From: Rouxiella sp. S1S-2 | Lineage (GTDB): Bacteria > Pseudomonadota > Gammaproteobacteria > Enterobacterales > Enterobacteriaceae | Length of the DNA stretch: 64,000 nt | Assembly (NCBI RefSeq): GCF_009208105.1 | Contig: NZ_WFKL01000001.1 | Span: 1,798,001 to 1,862,000, forward strand | Reading direction: 5' to 3' | Shown: piece after piece, positions 7,333-15,602 of the stretch | Layout of the letters: each line of letters opens with the position of its first letter | Position numbering within the stretch: position 1 is the first letter of the stretch | The notes under the pieces: model-generated | What the model was told of the DNA's origin: nothing | Seen by the model: the letters and a program-made list of their open reading frames with translations, nothing else | The model's database searches: none | Position numbers and translations under genes: made by a program

Positions 7333-9337
7333 CCCGCGAGCCACACTGTCAAATGTGGCCAAAATCGAAAGCTGGTACCAGATTAAGGCCGCAGATCAAA
7401 CCGGCGGAATGGTTGAAGTGTACCTCTACGACCTGATCGGCTCGTGGGGAATTTCAGCCCAACAGTTTCTCAGTGATTGCAGGGACAGCGGCGTGTTTAC
7501 AGCCTCGGCGATTGAGTTGCACATTCACAGCCCCGGCGGCGACATCATGGACGGCTTCGCGATTTTTAATACTTTCGGTCGTCTCACCACACCGATCAAT
7601 ATCTATATCGACGGCGTCGCAGCCAGCATGGCCTCGGTGATTGCTTGCCTGCCGAATGCCACGCTCCACATGCCGGAAAATGCCTGGCTGATGGTGCATA
7701 AACCGTGGGGTGGCGTTGCTGGAGATGCGGACGAAATCCGCGATTACGCCGAGTGGATGGATCGCAATGAATCACTGCTGGTGTCGGCCTATGAGAATAA
7801 ATCCGGCCTCGGCCGCCAGGAAATTGCCGCGTTGTTAAAAGCGGAAACGTGGATGAACGGGGTGGAGGCCAAAGAGAAGGGCTTTGCCGACATTATCGAA
7901 CCGGCGCTGGTCGCGGCTGCTTCACTCAATACCAACAAATTAAAGGAATATAAAAATATGCCTCAGCAAATTAATGCCCTGTTTGGCGCGCGAGCCACCG
8001 CGCCAGAAATTCCGGTTCCTGTAGTCACCGCAGCGCTACAGAATATCGATATCAACGCGTTGGCAGTACAGCTGCAGCAGCAAATGCAGGTCGCCAACAC
8101 AGAACGCATTAGTAAAATCAACGCGGTGTTTGAGGCCTTTCCTCAATTTGGCGAGTTAAAAGCGGCATGCCTGGCTGACATTGTTTGTACCGACAGCGGT
8201 GCGCAGGAGAAATTGCTCAAAGCACTTGCCACGGGTACCACGCCAACTGCCGGGCACAATGCGCATATTCACGCCGGTAACGGCAATCTGGTGGGCGATT
8301 CTATCCGCGCATCAGTGATGACCCGCGCGGGTTACGCAGAAGCTGAAAAGGACAACGATTACAACGGCTTTACCCTGCGCGAGCTGGCCCGCGCGTCATT
8401 GACTGACCGAGGTATCAGCCTCTCTGGGCAATCTTCCCCAATGGCGATGGTCGGCATGGCATTTACCCATTCGCGCTCGGACTTCGGAAATATCCTGATG
8501 GACGTGGCGCACAAGGCAGCACTGCTCGGCTGGGACGAGGCGGACGAAACTTTCGATAAATGGACCCGCAAAGGCACGCTGACAGACTTTAAAACCTCGC
8601 ACCGCGTTGGCCTTAACTCGATTGCCTCGCTGCGTAAAGTTCGCGAAGGCGCGGAGTACAAATACATCACTGTCGGCGACAAAGCCGAAGAGATCGCGCT
8701 GGCCACCTATGGCGAATTGTTCTCCATCACCCGCCAGACCATCATCAATGATGACCTGCATATGCTGACTCGCATCCCGATGGGCATGGGCAGTGCGGCG
8801 CGTGCCACGGTTGGCGATTTGGTTTACGCCGTGCTGACCGGCAATATGAAAATGAAGGACGGCAAGCCGCTGTTCAGTGGTGACCATAAAAACTTGGTAG
8901 GCGCGGCGCTGGATATCGAGGGACTCGATCTGGCCCGTAAGACGATGCTGTTGCAGGAGTCGAATGGTCGCAAACTGAACATCCGCCCGGCGTATATGCT
9001 GGTGCCGGTGGCTCTGGAGTCTCGGGCCAATCAGCTGATTAAATCAACCAGTGTGCCCGGTGTTGATGCCAACAGCGGCATTGTTAACCCAATCCAAAAT
9101 TTCGCCACAGTGATCGCCGAGGCGCGGTTTGATTCCTTCAATAATAAGGAGTGGTATCTCTGCGCCGCGCAGGGACGCGACACGATAGAAATCGCCTATC
9201 TCGACGGTGTCGACGCCCCATACCTCGAACAGCAGCAGGGATTCACTATTGATGGCGCTGCTTTTAAGGTACGTATCGATGCCGGTGTCGCACCGATAGA
9301 TCATCGTGGATTAATTAAATCGACCGGTACTAAATAA
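7280..9337 (+). CDS. fused ClpP-like prohead protease and major capsid protein
   Basis: The 685-residue protein starts at the ATG at 7280, preceded by AGGAG. Residues about 30-210 are a ClpP-type (S14) serine protease, with Ser116 in DGVAASMAS and His140 in MVHKPWG. After a linker rich in Gln and Ala (about 235-300, the likely scaffold segment), residues about 350-680 resemble a Mu-type major head subunit (ETFDKWTRKGTL, FSITRQTIINDDL, KPLFSGDHKNL). A single reading frame thus supplies protease, scaffold and coat, which must be separated by self-cleavage. Such fusions are known in some phages. Confidence 0.9.
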   Translation: MSYPTMTTNHRRKTSLINPRATLSNVAKIESWYQIKAADQTGGMVEVYLYDLIGSWGISAQQFLSDCRDSGVFTASAIELHIHSPGGDIMDGFAIFNTFGRLTTPINIYIDGVAASMASVIACLPNATLHMPENAWLMVHKPWGGVAGDADEIRDYAEWMDRNESLLVSAYENKSGLGRQEIAALLKAETWMNGVEAKEKGFADIIEPALVAAASLNTNKLKEYKNMPQQINALFGARATAPEIPVPVVTAALQNIDINALAVQLQQQMQVANTERISKINAVFEAFPQFGELKAACLADIVCTDSGAQEKLLKALATGTTPTAGHNAHIHAGNGNLVGDSIRASVMTRAGYAEAEKDNDYNGFTLRELARASLTDRGISLSGQSSPMAMVGMAFTHSRSDFGNILMDVAHKAALLGWDEADETFDKWTRKGTLTDFKTSHRVGLNSIASLRKVREGAEYKYITVGDKAEEIALATYGELFSITRQTIINDDLHMLTRIPMGMGSAARATVGDLVYAVLTGNMKMKDGKPLFSGDHKNLVGAALDIEGLDLARKTMLLQESNGRKLNIRPAYMLVPVALESRANQLIKSTSVPGVDANSGIVNPIQNFATVIAEARFDSFNNKEWYLCAAQGRDTIEIAYLDGVDAPYLEQQQGFTIDGAAFKVRIDAGVAPIDHRGLIKSTGTK

Positions 9338-9431
9338 GACTATTTGCAGCCTTAATCAGCGAAACAGAGTCATTACTGATATGGATATTGCTGTAGGATG
9401 CATAAAGTAAAAATAATTATGAGAATTATAA

Positions 9432-9941
9432 ATGCTGGGTCATACGCATGATATTTTACATCACGAACTTCAAGGTTTTGATGTTTTTAAATATACGGAC
9501 ATACGATTCAATTTTTTTGGAGAAAAAAGTAGGGAGATTGTTTTTAAATTGGTTTTTTGTAAGCAAAATGAATTCTGTAATTCAATATTAAAACAGTTTT
9601 GTGGAGATGAACTAAAATCGCCCATAATTAGCGCTGTTAGTTTTTATAATGTTAAAGCGGAAGATAACGATCAATGTAATTCTTTATTTGAAAAGCCTCC
9701 GGATGCGCCAAATCTTTCCGCTTCTGAAGCATTATACGTCTATCATACGTTAGTTGACATAATACTCAGAATAGCTGATTATGAATCTATAGATATTTTG
9801 ACGTTCCAGGCATATAGCGAGAAACTCAGGCGAGTGTACGACAGGCTTGTTAAAAAATATGCTAAGTCCAAAAATCTCCAAGTACATGCCGAGGGGGCTT
9901 TTTATGTCATATGGACAAGAAAAAAATACGATGGACATTGA
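9432..9941 (+). CDS. uncharacterised AT-rich moron protein in the head operon
   Basis: A 169-residue protein with no recognised domain. The base composition is strikingly AT-rich compared with the head genes on both sides. The C-terminal half (LTFQAYSEKLRRVYDRLVKKYAK) is helical and basic. It overlaps a small downstream gene (9904-10047), and the pair is closed by a terminator at 10066-10087, so this looks like a two-gene cassette inserted between capsid and the DUF2190 gene. A toxin-antitoxin or lysogenic-conversion role is possible but not shown. Confidence 0.6.
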   Translation: MLGHTHDILHHELQGFDVFKYTDIRFNFFGEKSREIVFKLVFCKQNEFCNSILKQFCGDELKSPIISAVSFYNVKAEDNDQCNSLFEKPPDAPNLSASEALYVYHTLVDIILRIADYESIDILTFQAYSEKLRRVYDRLVKKYAKSKNLQVHAEGAFYVIWTRKKYDGH

Positions 9942-10047
9942 TTACAAAGCAATTCGTGAACAGAAAACAGCACAGTTCCTGCAATTTCTTGAAGCTAAGA
10001 AAAAAGCTGAGCAGAACGGTGAAGTCGTGACAAAACGAATTCAATAA
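9904..10047 (+). CDS. small uncharacterised protein, second gene of the AT-rich cassette
   Basis: A 47-residue product from the ATG at 9904, which has a strong GAGGGGG ribosome-binding site. A second in-frame ATG at 9931 would give 38 residues. The C-terminal part (IREQKTAQFLQFLEAKKKAE) is a charged amphipathic helix. It overlaps the end of the preceding gene in another frame, suggesting coupled translation. No family is recognised. The size and coupling are compatible with an antitoxin-like partner, which is only a guess. Confidence 0.45.
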   Translation: MSYGQEKNTMDIDYKAIREQKTAQFLQFLEAKKKAEQNGEVVTKRIQ

Positions 10048-10065
10048 ATCTTCATAAATATTGAA

Positions 10066-10087
10066 GGTCCCTGAATGGGGCCTTTTT
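10066..10087 (+). terminator. intrinsic terminator closing the AT-rich cassette
   Basis: GGTCCC and GGGGCC (one G-U pair) enclose a 5-nt loop and are followed by TTTTTG. It lies 19 nt after the small gene ending at 10047. Confidence 0.6.
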
Positions 10088-10110
10088 GTTTTATAGCACT
10101 ACATCCCTAA

Positions 10111-10136
10111 GGGACGGCTTCGGCCGTCCCTTTTTC
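10111..10136 (+). terminator. strong intrinsic terminator inside the head operon
   Basis: GGGACGGC-TTCG-GCCGTCCC is a perfect 8-bp stem with a UUCG tetraloop, followed by TTTTTC. It sits 20 nt before the DUF2190 gene, so late transcription must read through it. Confidence 0.8.
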
Positions 10137-10155
10137 ATTTCTATCGAGGTAAATC

Positions 10156-10506
10156 ATGGCAAAAAACCATTTGCAGGACGGCAATACGCTCGACTGGAGC
10201 AATGGCAGCGATACGAAAGTGTTCTCAGGACAGGCGGTTATCTTGGGTAGCATTGTCGGCGTGGCGTGTAGCGATGTTCCTGCCGGTAGCGCTGGCGTAT
10301 TGTTTATGTCGGGCGTGTTTACGCTGCCTAAAGTCCCGGCTGAAACCTGGAAAATTGGCACTTCGTTGTTCTTTCATCCTTCTGGCGCTCTGACCGTCAA
10401 TTCTAAGGAGGGAGCGGATAAGCCGGTTTGGTTCGCCCGCGCCGGAACCGCGTGGTCAGCACAGGAGGCGGGTGACTCGCAGGCATTCGTTCGCCTGGGA
10501 TATTGA
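10156..10506 (+). CDS. DUF2190 family phage protein (capsid accessory/decoration candidate)
   Basis: The protein has 116 residues and is Gly-, Ala- and Ser-rich with alternating short strands (GQAVILGSIVGVACSDVPAG, GVFTLPKVPAETWKIG). This is typical of the DUF2190 family found beside phage major capsid genes and thought to stabilise or decorate heads. It follows a terminator hairpin and precedes the head-tail connector gene, overlapping its start. Confidence 0.75.
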   Translation: MAKNHLQDGNTLDWSNGSDTKVFSGQAVILGSIVGVACSDVPAGSAGVLFMSGVFTLPKVPAETWKIGTSLFFHPSGALTVNSKEGADKPVWFARAGTAWSAQEAGDSQAFVRLGY

Positions 10507-10865
10507 TGAGCCGCTTCTTAATGAGAATGAAAACTGTCGACAGGCAGGTCGACCGGCAATTTGCCGAGCAGCAGCCGGTGTTTTTGCTTATAGATTCTGA
10601 GAGACGGCCAGTCACCGGCATTTTTGAGAGTCCGGATGCGTCAATGAAAATCAGCGGCGGTGGTGAGATAGAAGACTGTGCTCCGGCGTTCAGCCTCTAT
10701 ACCGCCGACATGAAGGGGCTGAAAAAGCGTCATCAAATCCTTATGGGGACCGAAAGTTGGTGGGTGACACATGTAGGCTCGGATGAAGCGGGGCGGACGC
10801 GCGTTCGGCTGGCAAACGGAGAGCCTGGCAAACCTGCCCCAGTGATAGATAGCTGGAGCAAATAA
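10506..10865 (+). CDS. head-tail attachment protein, gpFII-like
   Basis: A 119-residue protein. The core (RRPVTGIFESPDASMKISGGG, then ADMKGLKKRHQILMG, ESWWVTHVG, RVRLANGEPGKPAP) follows the order of elements in lambda gpFII: VxGVFDxP, a middle strand, FWVDRV and a terminal Leu-x-x-Gly. gpFII completes the head and forms the site where the tail docks. The ATG at 10506 overlaps the preceding stop. Confidence 0.7.
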   Translation: MSRFLMRMKTVDRQVDRQFAEQQPVFLLIDSERRPVTGIFESPDASMKISGGGEIEDCAPAFSLYTADMKGLKKRHQILMGTESWWVTHVGSDEAGRTRVRLANGEPGKPAPVIDSWSK

Positions 10866-10866
10866 G

Positions 10867-11523
10867 ATGTCCGGACGCGAGCGTCTATTACAGCGCAATT
10901 TGCCTGTCGATATCGATTTAGGCGCATTGCAAAAGATTGCGGTTTCGGTCAGAGCAACCCATAAACAGTATATGAGTGCCTACGGTCGCGCTCTGAGCCG
11001 AACAGCCGCCACGCTGCGCAAGCGGGCAATGGCCGACATTAAAACCGGCTTGGCACCGCGAAGTTTGGTAATGGTTCGCAAGCGCCTGCTGTCGTTTCGC
11101 TTGATGCGCGGCGCGGCGCTGGATGAAGGGAAAATCTGGTTAGGACTGAACGCTGTCAAAGTGAAAGACCTTAAAGGTCGCATCCGTGGACGAGTTCGCC
11201 CACATCATGACCTGCATTCACCAATAACCGGCCGTTTTATCGCTGGACGTCGCAAAACCACTGAGACAGGCTTCGATCCGAAAGGCAGCCTGCTGTCGTC
11301 ACAAAATTTCATCAATGGTGAAGTGGGGCGCACCCGCAGCGGCAGGCGAACGGTGGTAATACGCGATCCCCAAACTCGCCGTACCAAAGAAGCTGAAGTC
11401 GATATCTACGAGCCAATGCTTAACGTCATTGAAGACAACGCCTTCGCCGATGTCCCCGCGATTTTCCTTCATCATTTTGAAACCGATTTACGAGGCCGCA
11501 TTAAGGCCCGCATCTCTCTTTAA
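10867..11523 (+). CDS. minor tail / tail completion protein, lambda Z-like
   Basis: A 218-residue, very basic protein. The N-terminal helix (GRALSRTAATLRKRAMADIK) and the Arg/Lys-rich middle (VKDLKGRIRGRVRPHH) resemble the minor-tail-Z group, and the position directly after a gpFII-like gene agrees with lambda order. Such proteins act at the head-tail interface to make tails competent for DNA injection. The similarity is of overall pattern rather than strong motifs. Confidence 0.6.
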   Translation: MSGRERLLQRNLPVDIDLGALQKIAVSVRATHKQYMSAYGRALSRTAATLRKRAMADIKTGLAPRSLVMVRKRLLSFRLMRGAALDEGKIWLGLNAVKVKDLKGRIRGRVRPHHDLHSPITGRFIAGRRKTTETGFDPKGSLLSSQNFINGEVGRTRSGRRTVVIRDPQTRRTKEAEVDIYEPMLNVIEDNAFADVPAIFLHHFETDLRGRIKARISL

Positions 11524-11531
11524 GGAACCCT

Positions 11532-12101
11532 ATGGCCGAACCGCTGCTGCTGGGCGCTTATCACCGCGCCGTTCTCGGCTCATTGAGAAAATTATCATGG
11601 GTAAAAGATGCCGATACTTATCCCGAAAAGATCACCCAGCTGGTTACCCCAGCCGTTTACCTCTCGGTAGAAGGCTGGGACCCAGCTGCAACGTCAGCGG
11701 GGCAAACCAATGTTTCGCTGAGTGCTTCGCTTTATGTGGTCATCGACCGCTCCAGCGACATCGAAGAGAAACCGGATATTTACGTGCGTGCAGCAGCGGC
11801 GGACATCACCCAATGGATTGAGGGGCAACAGTTTGGGTTACCACACATTGAACCGGCGATTTTCATGGGAGCGTCTGAGGACAACTTTGATCCAAACATG
11901 GATGATTATCTGGTCTGGCGAATTTCCTACGAACAATTGGCCGCGTTTGGGGCAGATCCTACTGCTATCACTAGCGCGCTGATCAAAAAAGCTTATTTGG
12001 GCGTAGTACCCGATGTTGGAGAAGAACACGTTGCCGATTATCGATTGATTTATCAGGCTAAAATCGAGGCGCTGGAACAAGATGGAGCAACTGCTCGGTG
12101 A
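11532..12101 (+). CDS. putative tail terminator / tail accessory protein
   Basis: A 189-residue protein located where tail-terminator genes normally lie, between the Z-like gene and the baseplate spike. It has alternating strands (QLVTPAVYLSVEGW, NVSLSASLYVVIDR) and a helical segment (AAAADITQWIEGQQFG) compatible with the tail-terminator fold, which caps the growing tail tube and sets its end. It overlaps the next gene by 20 nt. No diagnostic motif is visible, so the function is inferred from position. Confidence 0.5.
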   Translation: MAEPLLLGAYHRAVLGSLRKLSWVKDADTYPEKITQLVTPAVYLSVEGWDPAATSAGQTNVSLSASLYVVIDRSSDIEEKPDIYVRAAAADITQWIEGQQFGLPHIEPAIFMGASEDNFDPNMDDYLVWRISYEQLAAFGADPTAITSALIKKAYLGVVPDVGEEHVADYRLIYQAKIEALEQDGATAR

Positions 12102-12699
12102 TTTACAGCGACGGCTGGCCAACATCGTTCGGCGAGGTGTGATCCACTCGGTTAAGCATGTCGGTATCCCCAAATGTCGCGTCACCATCGGCGAGCTAAT
12201 AACCGGCTGGCTGCCGCTGTGCCAGAGCTTCGCGGGCGCTAACCGTTCCGACTCCAACCCTTGCGCCGTTGGCGACCCTGTCACTGTGCTTTCAGAAGCC
12301 GGAGACCTTAAAAATGGCCGCGTTTTCCCAGGCTGGAACACCGGACAAATGCCAGTTCCTACCGGCAGTGAAAGCGAGCACATCACCCAATTTGCTGACG
12401 GCACTGAAATCCGTTACGACCGTGCCGCGCATGCGTTGACTATCAAACTGACTGAAAACGGGACTTATAAAATCACAGGCAAGGGCACGCTCGAGGGACC
12501 GGTCGAAATCACTGAAACCCTAACCGTGCAGGGTGAAACGAAGCTTAATGCCGATACTGCCGTGAAGGGGAAAATCGGTGCGAGCGGGGATATTTCTGAC
12601 GGTGAAGGGTCAATGGCGAAGGTTCGTGAAGTCTACAACAGCCATAACCACCCCGGAGATAGCGGGGGAACCACGAATAAACCGAACCAACCTATGTGA
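12082..12699 (+). CDS. baseplate assembly protein, P2 gpV-like spike
   Basis: A 205-residue protein. It has an N-terminal OB-like domain (VGIPKCRVTIGELITGWLPL, AVGDPVTVLSEAGDL), a repetitive beta-helix-like middle (TLEGPVEITETLTVQGETKL) and a C-terminal HNHPGDSGGTTNKP block. The H-x-H motif in the tip of P2 V and phi92 spikes binds iron. It forms the membrane-piercing tip of the contractile tail. Confidence 0.92.
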   Translation: MEQLLGDLQRRLANIVRRGVIHSVKHVGIPKCRVTIGELITGWLPLCQSFAGANRSDSNPCAVGDPVTVLSEAGDLKNGRVFPGWNTGQMPVPTGSESEHITQFADGTEIRYDRAAHALTIKLTENGTYKITGKGTLEGPVEITETLTVQGETKLNADTAVKGKIGASGDISDGEGSMAKVREVYNSHNHPGDSGGTTNKPNQPM

Positions 12700-12720
12700 C
12701 CTGCTGCGGCAGGTTTTCTA
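12700..12720 (+). terminator. hairpin between spike and sheath genes
   Basis: CCTGC-TGCG-GCAGG is followed directly by TTTTCTATTT, just after the gpV stop. It may act as a weak intrinsic terminator or processing site within the tail operon. Confidence 0.5.
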
Positions 12721-12748
12721 TTTCTGGCGCTTATTTACAGGAGGTCGG

Positions 12749-14215
12749 ATGGCCGAATTACATGGCGTTGAAACCATTGAGATTATTGCAGGTACTGTGG
12801 CCGTTACTACCATTGCGACTGCAGTGATTGGATTGGTTGGCACCGCGCCTAAAGCGTCGAAAGGTACTCAGGCGACCGGTTCGTACAGTACGCCGCTGCT
12901 GCAAAATCAGCTCTTATTTAAGAGCAAGCAGCCAGGCCGATTACGTAATCAAATGCGGGTGGTGGCTATCGGCGCTAAACCGGATGCCAAAATTCCAGCG
13001 CCAGTACCCACCGTCGCGGCTTATAAAGATGCGACGCTTACTGTCACGCTGGGTTGCGACGCCACTGGAAAAATCACGGCCACCGCCGCGCAGGTTTTTA
13101 ATACCGTAAATGGGCTAGCTGTGAGTGAGATTTTAATGGAGAGGACGGCGGCGGCAGGCATTGTTATGCCTTTTGCCTTAACGCTCTCCGGCGGCGAAGA
13201 TGAGCCTTTCCCACTTAACAAACCGGTGGCGATTGTCGGCACAACGCAAATGAAAAAGCTGGGTGAGGCCGGTACGTTGCATCAGGCGTTGACGGATATT
13301 AATGACCAGCGTACGGCGCTCATCATTGTGGTTCGAGTCATTGAAGACGCCGATGTTGCCAAACAGCGCGCTGCATTGCTGGCGGGTATGCAAAGCTGGT
13401 CTAAGACCAAGGCTTTAACCGGTTATCAACCCCGCGTGCTGATAGCCACCGGTTTTAGTGAAGACGACGTCATCGGCAAGGGGCTGGAAACAGCGGCCAA
13501 CAAGCTGCGCGCCGTTGCTTACGTTGACTGTGCACCAATGGCCACTGCGGCCGAGGTGGCGCAGCGTCGGCAAACGTTCGGTGCGCGCGTTGAACTTTTG
13601 CGCTCCCGAGTGTGTATCGCTAACGCCGCCGGAGAGCTGGTTTACCTGCCGTACTCTGCCCGTGCCGCCGGGCTACGCGCCCGCATCGATATGGAACGCG
13701 GCTGGTGGTGGAGTAAGTCGAATCAAGACATTTATAATATTCTTGGCGTCGAGCAGGTCGATGAATTCATTCTCGGTGAGCCAAATTGCCAGGCGAATCT
13801 GCTCAACATGGAAAACATCAGCACCATTATTCGCCGCGACGGCTTTAAGCATTGGGGAAACCGGCTTTGTACCTCTAATCCGCAATGGCGTTTCGAGTCG
13901 GTACGCCGCACGGCAGACGTTATCGAAGACAGCATCCAGGAAACGGTGATGCTCTACAACGACCGGCCGCTTGATAAGCAAAACGCTGATGACATTGTCG
14001 GCACTATTAATGCCTATATACGTCAGCTGGTGGGGCTTAAGGCGATATTTGGCGGCAGAGCCTGGCCGGACGAGGAGTTGAACACCGCCGAGTCACTGGC
14101 ATCGGGCGTTATCTATATTAATTATGATTTCGGGCCAAAATCGCCCACCGAGCGCATCTCTTTGCGAGTGCGTGTGAATAATGATTACGCCCTGCTGGAG
14201 ATGGACACTCAATGA
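12749..14215 (+). CDS. contractile tail sheath protein, P2 gpFI-like
   Basis: The 488-residue protein starts at the ATG at 12749, preceded by a near-perfect AGGAGG site. The N-terminus (MAELHGVETIEI) and the late domain (KHWGNRLCTSNPQWRFESVRR split over residues about 370-400, then EDSIQETVMLYNDRPLDKQ) are typical of P2-family sheaths. It surrounds the tail tube and contracts to drive the tube through the envelope. An in-frame extension upstream to 12578 overlaps gpV and is not supported. Confidence 0.94.
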   Translation: MAELHGVETIEIIAGTVAVTTIATAVIGLVGTAPKASKGTQATGSYSTPLLQNQLLFKSKQPGRLRNQMRVVAIGAKPDAKIPAPVPTVAAYKDATLTVTLGCDATGKITATAAQVFNTVNGLAVSEILMERTAAAGIVMPFALTLSGGEDEPFPLNKPVAIVGTTQMKKLGEAGTLHQALTDINDQRTALIIVVRVIEDADVAKQRAALLAGMQSWSKTKALTGYQPRVLIATGFSEDDVIGKGLETAANKLRAVAYVDCAPMATAAEVAQRRQTFGARVELLRSRVCIANAAGELVYLPYSARAAGLRARIDMERGWWWSKSNQDIYNILGVEQVDEFILGEPNCQANLLNMENISTIIRRDGFKHWGNRLCTSNPQWRFESVRRTADVIEDSIQETVMLYNDRPLDKQNADDIVGTINAYIRQLVGLKAIFGGRAWPDEELNTAESLASGVIYINYDFGPKSPTERISLRVRVNNDYALLEMDTQ

Positions 14216-14715
14216 ATAAAAACACGCTTCGTGTCTGGACTTTCTTCACCCAGCGTGGCCGTGTTGCCGGTGCGCATGAATACACACCACCCGAACTGTC
14301 TATCTTAAAAACAGATATTCGCACCGGTGCACAGGACGCCCCAACGCCGCTGGACGACGGTATGGAAGCGCTGAATTGTCAGGTTAAGTTCTACGGTATA
14401 GATACCGACGTGCTGGCCAGCTTCGGGTTCATCAGCGGACGTCGGCCACGCTTCACCGCCTACGAGGGTTATCTCAGCAACGGACTGGCGCTGGGCACGA
14501 TGGAAGAGATCGAAGGCTTTGTGCAGAAGGTATCGCGGGATCCGCGCGGTAATCAGGGGATGTCAGAGAACGCGGTCACTGTCGATATCGCCATCAGCTA
14601 TTACAAGCAAAGCCTTGAAGGCGTAGAGCTGTTTGAGATAGACACCGAGCGGTTTATCCGCCGCGTTAACGGCGTGAATCAGCTCGGTGGATTGGCGGCC
14701 AAGGTACGACTTTAG
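14212..14715 (+). CDS. major tail tube protein, P2 gpFII-like
   Basis: A 167-residue protein with P2 tube features: NKNTLRVWTFFTQRGRVAG at the N-terminus, PLDDGMEALNCQVKFYGID in the middle, and a C-terminal NGVNQLGGLAAKVRL. It forms the rigid inner tube inside the sheath. The ATG overlaps the sheath stop (ATGA). The operon is interrupted right after this gene by a 2.6-kb accessory block before gene E. Confidence 0.94.
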   Translation: MNKNTLRVWTFFTQRGRVAGAHEYTPPELSILKTDIRTGAQDAPTPLDDGMEALNCQVKFYGIDTDVLASFGFISGRRPRFTAYEGYLSNGLALGTMEEIEGFVQKVSRDPRGNQGMSENAVTVDIAISYYKQSLEGVELFEIDTERFIRRVNGVNQLGGLAAKVRL

Positions 14716-14757
14716 CTAATGGGTTTGACCTGCTCCCCGTGATACTACACAACTTGA

Positions 14758-15027
14758 TTATTTACTCAGCCTAAAGTCTGGGCGGGCCTTTCTGTCCTTA
14801 AGTAAACCCTCGTTATCAAAATAGCGGCTGGGCCAAATCTCCGAGGGATGAACGTTCAGGCGGTTAGCGATCAGCCATTCGCCCTTGGGCCAAGGGCGAA
14901 TTAACGCATTAGCCAGAGTGGAAGAACTTAACCGATTTTGACGAGAAAGTGCTGCTAAGGTGGTGTTTGCTTTGTGCAGTGCTGCAATGATGTCGGCATG
15001 ATGCCAGTTGTCCCTTTCCATATTCAT
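14758..15027 (-). CDS. Ner/Nlp-type HTH transcription regulator
   Basis: An 89-residue protein resembling the Ner/SfsB (Nlp) group of phage Mu-type DNA-binding proteins. It has WHHADIIAALHKANTTLAAL with a helix-turn-helix, then LSSSTLANALIRPWPKGEW and NRLNVHPSEIWPSRY, the family signature. Ner represses early promoters in Mu. Here the gene runs opposite to the tail genes and is divergent from an XRE repressor-like gene, with operator-like repeats between them. Confidence 0.85.
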   Translation of the reverse strand: MNMERDNWHHADIIAALHKANTTLAALSRQNRLSSSTLANALIRPWPKGEWLIANRLNVHPSEIWPSRYFDNEGLLKDRKARPDFRLSK

Positions 15028-15074
15028 CCTTAAAAACTGTTAACGATACACGTCCAAGTAACTTCAAAGTTGTT

Positions 15075-15131
15075 AAATATCCTAATTTGGGATATTTGGC
15101 TTTATGGAAGATATTCGATTTTGGGATATTT
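15075..15131. promoter_or_regulatory. two operator-like repeats in the divergent regulator intergenic region
   Basis: TTTGGGATATTT occurs twice (15086-15097 and 15120-15131), 34 bp apart, which is about three helical turns. Each is paired with an inverted half-site upstream: AAATATCC at 15075-15082 (good match) and AAGATATTC at 15108-15116 (weaker). The sites lie between the divergent Ner-like and XRE genes, so one or both proteins are likely to bind here. Confidence 0.55.
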
Positions 15132-15151
15132 TTCAAAGGGAGATTACTTGT

Positions 15152-15403
15152 ATGGCATCCGTTTACGCAGAAGACTATCAATATGTGATCAGCATGCTGA
15201 AAAAGGCGCGTAAAGACAGAGGAATTACACAGGTTCAGCTATCGGAAGCGTTTGGTCGACCTCAGTCCTTCATCGCCAAGGTTGAGAACGGCGAGAGAAG
15301 ACTGGATATCGTGGAGTTTTTACATCTGTCTCGGTTATTGAACCTCGAGCCGAGCGCGGTAATAGATAAGATCTACCGCAAACGCGAACCGCTTAAACTG
15401 TAA
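15152..15403 (+). CDS. XRE-family HTH transcriptional regulator
   Basis: An 83-residue protein that is essentially one lambda-repressor-like helix-turn-helix domain (residues about 14-70): ITQVQLSEAFGRPQSFIAKV, then ENGERRLDIVEFLHLSRLL. The ATG at 15152 has AAAGGGAG upstream. A longer in-frame extension to 15104 would cover the second operator repeat and is less likely. It has no C-terminal cleavage domain, so it is not a LexA-type prophage repressor. It probably controls its own divergent region and the accessory block. Confidence 0.85.
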   Translation: MASVYAEDYQYVISMLKKARKDRGITQVQLSEAFGRPQSFIAKVENGERRLDIVEFLHLSRLLNLEPSAVIDKIYRKREPLKL

Positions 15404-15473
15404 AAGGGCGGGAAGGGCGCAATCTGCTGATGATGATTGGCTGATGCTAATCGATTAATTCTTTATGCTGACA

Positions 15474-15534
15474 GCGTCATCCGGGCCAGTCAAAACCCTG
15501 TATCTTGGCAGTACTTCGGGGGACTATTTGTCAT
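15474..15534 (-). pseudogene. decayed DUF1737 gene start (frameshifted and truncated)
   Basis: The minus strand from the ATG at 15534 reads like the start of the intact DUF1737 gene at 28478-28675. It has one C fewer in the C-run after codon 4, which shifts the frame, and the similarity stops abruptly at about 15474 (after GGATGACGC). Only the first 20 or so codons of the gene remain. Confidence 0.75.
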
Positions 15535-15602
15535 GGACGGCTTCCTTGAGATTGATGTGCTCAATTGCAGCTAAGATATACGACGAGTTGAAAGTAACGT
15601 CT
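15474..15602 (-). repeat. about 130-bp segment also present at 28614-28743
   Basis: This stretch and 28614-28743 align along their length in the same orientation with scattered substitutions. It spans the 3' end of one small gene and the 5' end of a DUF1737 gene. Shared landmarks are CTGTATCTTGGCAGT, ATTGATGTGCT and GAAAGTAACGTC. Confidence 0.85.
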
